From an uncultured Bacteroidales bacterium (lineage in GTDB: Bacteria > Bacteroidota > Bacteroidia > Bacteroidales > Paludibacteraceae): 64,000 nucleotides of DNA. Below the pieces are notes generated by a model. The model did not search any database. It had not been told where the DNA came from and was given only the letters and a program-made list of their open reading frames with translations. Positions 57,949 through 64,000 of this stretch are shown one piece after another. The DNA lies in NCBI GenBank assembly GCA_946186915.1, contig CAMHOY010000005.1, forward strand, positions 1 to 64,000, in the 5' to 3' direction. Position numbers and translations under genes: made by a program. How positions within the stretch are numbered: the first letter of the stretch is position 1; the number at the start of each line of letters is the position of its first letter.

Positions 57949-58102
57949 CAGCGGTATTGACATTAGTTCGCTATGATGTCCAGTAAAATGTTCAATTTTA
58001 CCCCCCCCCAGAGACCGGAAAACAGGCGGTAGCAGGGAAAAATGTTTCATTTGGCAACGCTTAGGCGGTGCGTAGTTTTATACACTATGCGCTGCCTTTT
58101 TC
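57949..58102 (+). ncRNA. structured leader or small RNA ending in a terminator
   Basis: About 150 bases with ordered hairpins: GACAT-TAG-TTCG-CTA-TG-ATGTC (57959-57980), GTAAAAT-GTTCA-ATTTTAC (57983-58001), a run of nine C (58001-58009) that can pair with the following G-rich part, and a 13-base-pair terminator. Could be an attenuator leader or an independent RNA; no known riboswitch or ncRNA class recognised. Confidence 0.5.
58063..58102 (+). terminator. intrinsic terminator upstream of the LRR gene
   Basis: AGGCGGTGCGTAG and CTATGCGCTGCCT arms (13 pairs with wobbles), 8-base loop, then five T. It lies between the promoter at 57918 and the gene at 58146. Confidence 0.8.
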
Positions 58103-58145
58103 TATATGTATAACAAACAATACTATTAACTAAACAATCAAATTT

Positions 58146-61142
58146 ATGAAAAAAACATTTACTTTACTCATTGCCCTCCTGGCGCTCACCGTCAGTTCAT
58201 GGGCTCAAACGCAGGTCCAGATTGGCGATTTCTGGTATCAATTAGAAACTTACGGCGACTTTAAGATTGCCAACGTAATGAAACTCCCTGAAACGGGTAC
58301 GTTCGAGAGTTACGGAAGTAGTGTTTCCGGAGAGATTGTTATTCCTGCAACGGTAACGTATAACACCGAAGTCTATGAGGTTATGGGTCTCTTAGATTAT
58401 GCTTTTGTAGGATGTTCTAACATTACATCTGTTACAATTGAAGAAGGTGTAATGTCTGTCAATACTCATGCTTTTTGGGAATGTTCGAGTTTAACCACAG
58501 TGACTTTACCATCTACGATTATGGATCTTGGTAATCAGGCATTTGGTTTTTCAGGTCTGACGACTATCACCATCAACGCAACAACCCCGCCGTCTTATGG
58601 ATCTGCTTTATTTGATTCCGACAATTTAGAGCACATTTATGTGCCTGCTGCAAGTGTAGCGGCTTACCAAGCAGCAGAAGGCTGGTCTGCTCATGCAAGC
58701 ATCATTGCGGAAATCCCTGCCGGACCGGCCTCATCGGTTACATGGAATGAAAATGATGTAGACCAAGTTGCATTATATCTGCCCCCTAGTTACGTCGGTC
58801 AAACAACATCAGCTAGTCCAGTAAAAAATATTACAGCATCTTTAACGAGAACCTCAGCTGAAAGTAATAATTGCCAATTTAGTAATAAAGAGATTTGGAT
58901 GGAGAATAATGGCAATGTTACCTTCACATCCGCTGTTGGCGATATTACAGGCATTGTGATTACATGTAGCACGGTGTATGGGACTTACGCATCGAATGTT
59001 GAATACCTTCCGGCTGGTTGGACCTATGATGGTGCTGAAACATTTACTTGGAATGGTACTCCTTCCAATGCAGTTTCTATCTCAGGAAATCTTGATTTCA
59101 AAATCACTTCTATTGAGTTCACATTAGATAATGCCGCTCCTGCTCCTGCCGAATTGACCACCACATGGGAGGCACGCCAAGTAAGCCATGTGCGCTTTGA
59201 TGGATACTACGAAGATGATTTGAGAAGCTCCGGTGTAATCAAGAATATCATCGCATCGCACGAGAGAACCGATGCTGGTTCTTGTTCCTTCCAGAATGGA
59301 CAACTTTGGATGGAGAATAACGGATATGTGAAGTTCAAATCCATCGCCGGAAATCTCACCGGTATCGTCATTAGATGCTCTGATCTGGGTAGTCCAAGTA
59401 ATCTTTCCGACGGTTGGTCATCTCAAGCGGTAGCACAAACCTTGACGTGGACAGGTGATGCAGAGGAAGTTACACTCCGCGGAAATATCGGTTGTACCAT
59501 TTCTTCCATTGAGTTTACCTATACTCCCGCTGCCGCTCTGCATGTTGGAGAAACATTTGAACAAGCCTACCAATTATACGAAATTACAGGTGCACACACG
59601 GCAAAAGTGCCTGCACAATCATTTGGAGGTTCGTTCCTTATCCCGGAATATGTGGACTACAACGAAGTAAGGTATTATATCACCGAGATAGATGATTATG
59701 CGTTCTATAATCAGGATGACCTATCTGATATAACGGGTGGCGTAAACATTGCTCGTATCGGTGCACATGCTTGTGAGGGTTGTACCCATATGAGAAGTTT
59801 TAGTTTGGACGGCGGAGTATTAGATGAAATCGGTGTTGATGCATTCAAGAACTGCAAACTTTTGGCTTACTACGAATCCAATACTACTACTCCTCCCGTA
59901 CTCGGCAACAATGTATTCGCTGGAGATGAGTTGTTGAATCATATCCTTATAGATTATTTTGGAGTAGATGCTTATAAAGAAGCAGATGGTTGGTCTGCAT
60001 ACGCGTCCAAAATTGATTATAGAGGTACAGACGCCAGCGTCGGCGAGAAATTCTTTGACCTTGTACAAATGTACACCGGATTGTATGAGGTTACTACTCC
60101 TGCTACTTCTGGTACGCCAGGAGAAGCGAAAGTGGTTCCTTATACTTCATATATTAATGACATCTATCCGATTACTCGCACAGGTACACTCGTTATTCCT
60201 GAGGACGCAAACTATATGGGTAGTGAATATGCAATAACCGGAATTGGCGAAAATGCGTACAAAGATAGCACGCGCTTCAGCGCAGTGATGATTCCGCAGC
60301 AGGTAACATCTATCGAAGCAGGTGCATTCCTTAACTGCACAGGTGTGGAGAATGTATATTTCCTGTGGGAGAACCCAAATACTATCACTTGGTATGATCG
60401 TGACAAAGGTCTTGAGTTTGCAAAGGCTACCAGCGGAAAGACAAAAATATATGTTCCGAAAGGCAAATTGGCTGCTTATCAGTCATGGGCTCCGTCATGG
60501 GCAAGTTGCATGTATGATGTCGAACTCTTTGATGTTGATGTTACACAAGCGGAAGATCCTGATCATTCCGGACGTTTCTATCGTACTTTCTTCGATAGTG
60601 AGAACGATTACTTGTTGCCGCCGAGCGTTTGGGCACATGTGGGCTATGTAGAGAACAACGAATTTATTCTGCGTCCTATCGCTTTCGACGGTCAAATTCT
60701 GCCTAAAAACACAGCAGTTGTCCTCGAATCGGAGACTCCTATTTATCATTTGATAAAGTCTGAAGGCTCAGCTCCTGCTTATGCAGGTCAAAATGACCTC
60801 CGCGGTACAGATGTGAATTTAGCTGTAAGTTCGCTGCCTGCTGCACAGCAAGACAAAGTCTATGTACTGGGCAAGGAAGCTTGGATTAATAGTGTTCGCC
60901 AAGTAGGTATGGGTCTGTATCGCTACACCGGCACAACCTTAGGTGCACACAAGGCATACATGATCCTTAATTCCAGTCCTAACAATGCGCCGGCACGCTT
61001 CCTCTTCAGACATGAGAACCAAACGGAGGGCGTTGAGAATGTACAAGGCAATGAATCCTGCTCCAAGATCTTGCGTGACGGCCAGTTGATCATCATCAAA
61101 GGTGACAGAGAATATAACGTACAGGGTCAGATTGTAAAATAA
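58146..61142 (+). CDS. secreted leucine-rich repeat (BspA-like, LRR_5) protein
   Basis: 998 residues. Signal peptide MKKTFTLLIALLALTVSSWA. Two LRR_5 regions (about 60-195 and 490-790) with repeats such as AFVGCSNITSVTIEEGV, AFWECSSLTTVTLPSTI and ACEGCTHMRSFSLDGGV. Between them are two related beta domains of about 130 residues (starting SSVTWNENDVDQVALYL and ELTTTWEARQVSHVRFD, both with IWMENNG/LWMENNG cores). The tail KILRDGQLIIIKGDREYNVQ resembles that of the endonuclease at 27850. BspA-like proteins usually mediate surface adhesion; that is inferred. Expression may depend on read-through of the terminator at 58063. Confidence 0.88.
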   Translation: MKKTFTLLIALLALTVSSWAQTQVQIGDFWYQLETYGDFKIANVMKLPETGTFESYGSSVSGEIVIPATVTYNTEVYEVMGLLDYAFVGCSNITSVTIEEGVMSVNTHAFWECSSLTTVTLPSTIMDLGNQAFGFSGLTTITINATTPPSYGSALFDSDNLEHIYVPAASVAAYQAAEGWSAHASIIAEIPAGPASSVTWNENDVDQVALYLPPSYVGQTTSASPVKNITASLTRTSAESNNCQFSNKEIWMENNGNVTFTSAVGDITGIVITCSTVYGTYASNVEYLPAGWTYDGAETFTWNGTPSNAVSISGNLDFKITSIEFTLDNAAPAPAELTTTWEARQVSHVRFDGYYEDDLRSSGVIKNIIASHERTDAGSCSFQNGQLWMENNGYVKFKSIAGNLTGIVIRCSDLGSPSNLSDGWSSQAVAQTLTWTGDAEEVTLRGNIGCTISSIEFTYTPAAALHVGETFEQAYQLYEITGAHTAKVPAQSFGGSFLIPEYVDYNEVRYYITEIDDYAFYNQDDLSDITGGVNIARIGAHACEGCTHMRSFSLDGGVLDEIGVDAFKNCKLLAYYESNTTTPPVLGNNVFAGDELLNHILIDYFGVDAYKEADGWSAYASKIDYRGTDASVGEKFFDLVQMYTGLYEVTTPATSGTPGEAKVVPYTSYINDIYPITRTGTLVIPEDANYMGSEYAITGIGENAYKDSTRFSAVMIPQQVTSIEAGAFLNCTGVENVYFLWENPNTITWYDRDKGLEFAKATSGKTKIYVPKGKLAAYQSWAPSWASCMYDVELFDVDVTQAEDPDHSGRFYRTFFDSENDYLLPPSVWAHVGYVENNEFILRPIAFDGQILPKNTAVVLESETPIYHLIKSEGSAPAYAGQNDLRGTDVNLAVSSLPAAQQDKVYVLGKEAWINSVRQVGMGLYRYTGTTLGAHKAYMILNSSPNNAPARFLFRHENQTEGVENVQGNESCSKILRDGQLIIIKGDREYNVQGQIVK

Positions 61143-61171
61143 TGCTTAATGTTTAACGTTTAATGTTTAAG
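61141..61171. repeat. GTTTAATG word island after the LRR gene
   Basis: aatgctta atgtttaa cgtttaat gtttaagg: four degenerate 8-base units, including the last two bases of the LRR stop. Confidence 0.7.
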
Positions 61172-61181
61172 GAGATTTATT

Positions 61182-61352
61182 ATGAAAATCGAAGATAATC
61201 GTGCCCTCGTGGTTAAGAGAAAGCTTTATAATCAACCCGAAGTGAATATAGCGCAAATCGGTACAATGTCTATTATCTGCGCCAGCGGTAGTGGAGGCGG
61301 ACCATCGTTCGGCCCCATAGATCCGGACGCAACAACGGACATTCAGCTATAA
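61182..61352 (+). CDS. 56-residue peptide gene (Bacteroidales Gly/Ser tail type)
   Basis: An ORF too short for most callers, preceded by a ggag ribosome site 8 bases upstream. The product begins MKIEDNRALVVKRKLYNQPE, continues VNIAQIGTMSIICASGSGGG and ends PSFGPIDPDATTDIQL. It has the layout of small Bacteroidales peptides with a basic Tyr-Pro-Glu segment, a hydrophobic strand and an acidic Gly/Ser tail. One Cys, just before the Gly tract. It is followed by a terminator, so it ends the LRR transcript. Function unknown. Its first codons overlap the ATAATCGTGCCC repeat, which could mean the start region was captured from the repeat. Confidence 0.6.
   Translation: MKIEDNRALVVKRKLYNQPEVNIAQIGTMSIICASGSGGGPSFGPIDPDATTDIQL
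61195..61219. repeat. ATAATCGTGCCC element, copy 3 (in the 56-residue peptide gene)
   Basis: The same 12 bases, then tcgtggttaagaga. Codes for DNRALVVKR. Confidence 0.6.
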
Positions 61353-61372
61353 TCAATGACAATTTCGAAAAA

Positions 61373-61403
61373 GGAGTCTCTCACCCGAGAGGCTCTTTTT
61401 TTG
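61373..61403 (+). terminator. terminator after the peptide gene
   Basis: GAGTCTCTC-ACCC-GAGAGGCTC hairpin and seven T. Confidence 0.9.
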
Positions 61404-61418
61404 TAAAATACAAAAAGA

Positions 61419-61450
61419 TTTGCATAATTCAAAAAAAAGCAGTACCTTTG
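61419..61450 (+). promoter_or_regulatory. promoter of fumarase gene
   Basis: TTTG at 61419-61422, 20-base spacer, TACCTTTG at 61443-61450. Confidence 0.83.
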
Positions 61451-61491
61451 CACCCGCATTTTATGGGCTAATATAAATACACACAAATACT

Positions 61492-63135
61492 ATGGAATTT
61501 AAGTATGCACCGATGTTTCAACTCGGAAAAGATGAAACAGAGTATTACCTGCTGACCAAAGACCATGTGTCGGTTGGCAATTTCGAAGGACATGAGATAT
61601 TGAAAGTCGAGCCGGAGGCACTGACACTCATGGCACAACAAGCCTTCCATGACGTCAGCTTCATGCTGCGCCGCGCCCACAACGAGCAGGTGGCGAAGAT
61701 CCTGCGTGACCCGGAGGCGTCCGCCAATGACAAGTACGTAGCGCTCACCTTCCTCCGCAATGCCGAAGTGGCATGCAAAGGACAACTGCCCCTCTGCCAG
61801 GATACCGGTACCGCTATCATCCACGGAGAGAAAGGACAAGAAGTGTGGACCGGATACTGTGACGAAGAGGCGCTGAGCCGTGGCGTATTCAACACGTATA
61901 CCGAGTGCAACCTGCGCTACTCGCAGAACGCGCCGCTCAACATGTACGACGAGGTGAACACCAAATGCAACCTGCCGGCGCAGATCGACATCGAGGCTAC
62001 GCATGGCAATGAGTACCGCTTCCTCTGCGTCACCAAGGGTGGCGGTAGCGCGAACAAGACCTATCTCTACCAGGAGACCAAGGCTCGCATCCAGAACCCC
62101 GGAACACTCATCCCCTTCCTCGTGGAGAAGATGAAATCGCTCGGTACCGCCGCTTGTCCTCCGTATCATATCGCCATCGTCATCGGTGGCACCTCGGCGG
62201 AGAAGAACCTGCTGACCGTCAAACTCGCTTCCACTCATTACTACGACTCGCTGCCGACGACCGGCGACGAGACAGGACGTGCTTTCCGTGACATAGAACT
62301 CGAGAAACAACTGCTGCAGGAGGCCTACAAGATCGGTCTCGGTGCACAGTTCGGCGGTAAATACATGGCGCATGACGTGCGCGTCATTCGTCTGCCCCGT
62401 CACGGCGCTTCCTGCCCGATAGGACTCGGTGTAAGCTGCTCTGCGGACCGAAACATCAAATGCAAGATCAACAAAGACGGTATATGGATTGAGAAACTCG
62501 ACAATAACCCCGCTTCCCTCATCCCTGAAGAACTGCGTCAGGCCGGCGAGGGCGATGCCGTACGTATCGACCTCAACCAGCCGATGAAGGACGTGTGCGC
62601 TATCCTGACGAAGTACCCGATCGGTACGCGTCTGAGCCTCAACGGAACAATCATCGTAGGCCGCGACATAGCGCATGCGAAGATCAAAGCGCGTCTCGAT
62701 GCCGGCGAACCGATGCCGGAGTACCTCAAGAACCATCCGATCTACTATGCCGGTCCGGCGAAGACACCTGCCGGCATGGCGTGCGGCTCGATGGGACCGA
62801 CCACGGCCGGACGTATGGATCCGTACGTAGATGAGTTCCAGGACCACGGCGGTTCGCTCATCATGCTCGCTAAGGGTAACCGCTCCATCGACGTCACCAA
62901 CGCCTGTCAGAAACACGGCGGATTCTACCTCGGCTCCATCGGCGGTCCCGCAGCTATCCTCGCGCAGAACAATATCAAGTCCATCGAGTGCGTCGAGTAC
63001 CCCGAACTCGGCATGGAGGCTATATGGAAAATAGAAGTGGAGAACTTCCCCGCATTCATCCTCGTCGATGACAAGGGCAATGACTTCTTCAAACAACTCA
63101 AGCCCTGCGCCGGGTGCACGATTTTGCAGGATTAG
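61492..63135 (+). CDS. fumA: class I fumarate hydratase
   Basis: 547 residues. Iron-sulfur fumarase of the two-domain class I type. [14 protein letters not shown] with a cluster Cys near residue 103, [15 protein letters not shown] near 183, [36 protein letters not shown] and the C-terminal beta domain [39 protein letters not shown]. Interconverts fumarate and malate; oxygen-sensitive, fitting an anaerobe. The stop codon TAG is formed by the first unit of the GATTAGTG repeat that follows. Confidence 0.95.
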   Translation: MEFKYAPMFQLGKDETEYYLLTKDHVSVGNFEGHEILKVEPEALTLMAQQAFHDVSFMLRRAHNEQVAKILRDPEASANDKYVALTFLRNAEVACKGQLPLCQDTGTAIIHGEKGQEVWTGYCDEEALSRGVFNTYTECNLRYSQNAPLNMYDEVNTKCNLPAQIDIEATHGNEYRFLCVTKGGGSANKTYLYQETKARIQNPGTLIPFLVEKMKSLGTAACPPYHIAIVIGGTSAEKNLLTVKLASTHYYDSLPTTGDETGRAFRDIELEKQLLQEAYKIGLGAQFGGKYMAHDVRVIRLPRHGASCPIGLGVSCSADRNIKCKINKDGIWIEKLDNNPASLIPEELRQAGEGDAVRIDLNQPMKDVCAILTKYPIGTRLSLNGTIIVGRDIAHAKIKARLDAGEPMPEYLKNHPIYYAGPAKTPAGMACGSMGPTTAGRMDPYVDEFQDHGGSLIMLAKGNRSIDVTNACQKHGGFYLGSIGGPAAILAQNNIKSIECVEYPELGMEAIWKIEVENFPAFILVDDKGNDFFKQLKPCAGCTILQD

Positions 63136-63161
63136 TGGATTAGTGGATTAGTGGATTAGTG
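63130..63161. repeat. GATTAGTG perfect 8-base tandem repeat at the fumarase stop
   Basis: Four perfect gattagtg units. The fumarase stop (63133-63135) is in unit 1, and the next gene's ATG lies 2 bases after the array. Confidence 0.93.
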
Positions 63162-63163
63162 GA

Positions 63164-63976
63164 ATGGCAAACAAGAGACATAAATATCGCTTGGCAATGC
63201 TGGATGACATCACGCTCCGTGAGGTCTTCCATATACGCGTGAGTTGGTTGGGCGCGGTGAGTGTGATCACCATTACCCTTCTCGCCCTGATCGTCTTGCT
63301 CTCCGTACTCATTGTCTATACGCCGATACGTAATATTCTGCCGGGCTACAGCGAGAGCTTGCGTCAGCAGTTGATACAGGAGTCGGCGCGCGTGGACAGT
63401 CTGCAGACCAGTCTCACGCTGCAACGTCAGTACCTGGACGTCATCAAGCAACTCACGGCCGGTGACATCCAGTCGGACAGTGTGCAGAGTCTTGACTCCC
63501 TGCAGCGTGTCGAGCGGGCGCGTATCCTCGAAGAGGGACGCAACGAAGTGACCGAGACATTCAAGGCGCAGTATGAGCAGAAAGAGCGTGACCGGCTGTT
63601 GCTCTTCGACACTCCCGTGAGCCAGTCCATACAACAGCTCTTCCGCCCTGTTCGCGGTGCGGTGGTGCAGTCGGCACGTCCCGATCTGCATGTCTATGCC
63701 ACGGCTCTGACTACGGCGAAGAACGAGAGCGTGCTCGCCGTCATGCGCGGACGTATCGTCCAGGTGCAGCGCGCAGAGGATAACACCTTCACTATCGTGT
63801 TGCAACAAGCGCAATACCTCACTATCTACCGCGGCGTGACCAAAGCGCTCAAGACGCATGGCTCCTCGGTGGAAGCAGGAGAGGCGATCGGACTGATGGA
63901 CGGCGACCATAATCTGGAAATGGAGTTGTGGGACGGCGGAAAATTCGTGAATATAGAAGAGGTGATAGCGTGGTAG
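63164..63976 (+). CDS. M23-like peptidase fold protein, probably inactive
   Basis: 270 residues. An N-terminal basic segment, one membrane span (VITITLLALIVLLSVLIVYT), a coiled-coil stretch (about 70-150) and a C-terminal lysostaphin-like domain: VRGAVVQSARPDLHVYATAL, VLAVMRGRIVQVQRAEDN, TIVLQQAQYLTIYRGV and LEMELWDGGKFVNIEEVI. In active M23 enzymes the zinc ligands are HxxxD and HxH (here the second reads LEM). Both motifs are absent. Inactive M23 proteins such as EnvC or NlpD activate amidases, so a cell-division or wall-remodelling role is plausible. Confidence 0.82.
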   Translation: MANKRHKYRLAMLDDITLREVFHIRVSWLGAVSVITITLLALIVLLSVLIVYTPIRNILPGYSESLRQQLIQESARVDSLQTSLTLQRQYLDVIKQLTAGDIQSDSVQSLDSLQRVERARILEEGRNEVTETFKAQYEQKERDRLLLFDTPVSQSIQQLFRPVRGAVVQSARPDLHVYATALTTAKNESVLAVMRGRIVQVQRAEDNTFTIVLQQAQYLTIYRGVTKALKTHGSSVEAGEAIGLMDGDHNLEMELWDGGKFVNIEEVIAW

Positions 63977-64000
63977 GGAATGAAAGAATGAAAGAGTTAG

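Noticed and set aside
57949..58102. SRP RNA, 6S RNA or a known riboswitch
   Set aside because: accggaaaacaggc recalls the SRP apical loop, but the flanking stems do not fit. No cobalamin, TPP, preQ1 or THF core was found. Kept only as an unclassified structured RNA.
61468..63096. A 542-residue ORF on the minus strand opposite fumarase
   Set aside because: Shadow of a strongly coding gene. No promoter or family, and the Arg/Val/His-rich composition is typical of an antisense frame. The same applies to the long minus ORFs opposite thrS (30526-32007), pfp (48130-49728), leuS (42318-43457) and the serS and tkt shadows.
1..64000. Diversity-generating retroelement as the source of the repeat islands
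   Set aside because: No reverse transcriptase and no template/variable repeat pair with adenine-biased changes; the islands differ by word, not by A substitutions.

Overview
The window looks like a chromosomal segment of a Bacteroidales bacterium (phylum Bacteroidota), probably a gut or rumen type; I cannot place it below order. The reasons are the Bacteroidetes promoter signature (TTG or TTTG, about 20 bases, then TAnnTTTG) found at more than a dozen gene starts, a MurF-alanine racemase fusion, an IspG of the inserted-domain type, a PPi-dependent phosphofructokinase, and families largely restricted to this phylum (DUF4301, DUF5020, DUF6048, PG_1098-like methyltransferase, BspA-like leucine-rich repeats). 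Most genes are housekeeping genes in tight, often overlapping operons. No IS element, prophage, rRNA operon or CRISPR array was seen.

Layout: 1-886 is the end of a TonB-like gene plus a DJ-1 gene. 836-9479 (minus) reads dxs, trkA, trkH, an SGNH hydrolase, an MBOAT acyltransferase and coaE. 9610-15934 (plus) holds mgtC and an AddAB-type helicase-nuclease. 16002-19731 holds a shortened MurF-Alr fusion, an ABC ATPase and an unknown exported protein. 19832-24309 (minus) holds a sugar kinase, a glycosyltransferase, a SpoIID-like protein and a methyltransferase. 24436-25797 is DUF4301. 25825-29840 (minus) is a nucleic-acid scavenging cluster: S1/P1 nuclease, endonuclease I, DUF5020 channel-like protein and an NhaC antiporter. 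30034-37673 holds thrS, rplU, rpmA, serS, two envelope proteins and tkt. 37674-41060 is an AT-rich accessory patch with a KilA-N gene, a lipoprotein and 11-base tandem arrays. 41061-50321 holds leuS, htrA, hdeD, tRNA-Lys, ispG and the PPi-PFK gene. 48115-56832 is a long co-directional run ending in a TonB receptor, a DUF1295 protein, an acyl-ACP thioesterase and a NUDIX hydrolase. 56833-58145 holds tRNA-Gln with a duplicated 3' end, more 11-base arrays and a structured leader. 58146-63976 holds a secreted LRR protein, a 56-residue peptide gene, fumarase and an M23-like protein.

The most unusual feature is not one gene but the sequence inserted inside genes. At least six copies of a GC-rich palindromic element (peptide readings of the PSLKGGE or LPFREG type) lie in frame inside dxs (twice), murF-alr, the ABC ATPase, spoIID and leuS. 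More than twenty short islands of degenerate 7-9 base words also lie in frame within conserved genes or straddle stop and start codons at operon junctions. Together with three 11-base-period arrays and a recurring 25-base ATAATCGTGCCC element, they suggest one or more dispersed small-repeat systems that tolerate or exploit coding DNA. This is inferred from reading the sequence; no database search was possible.
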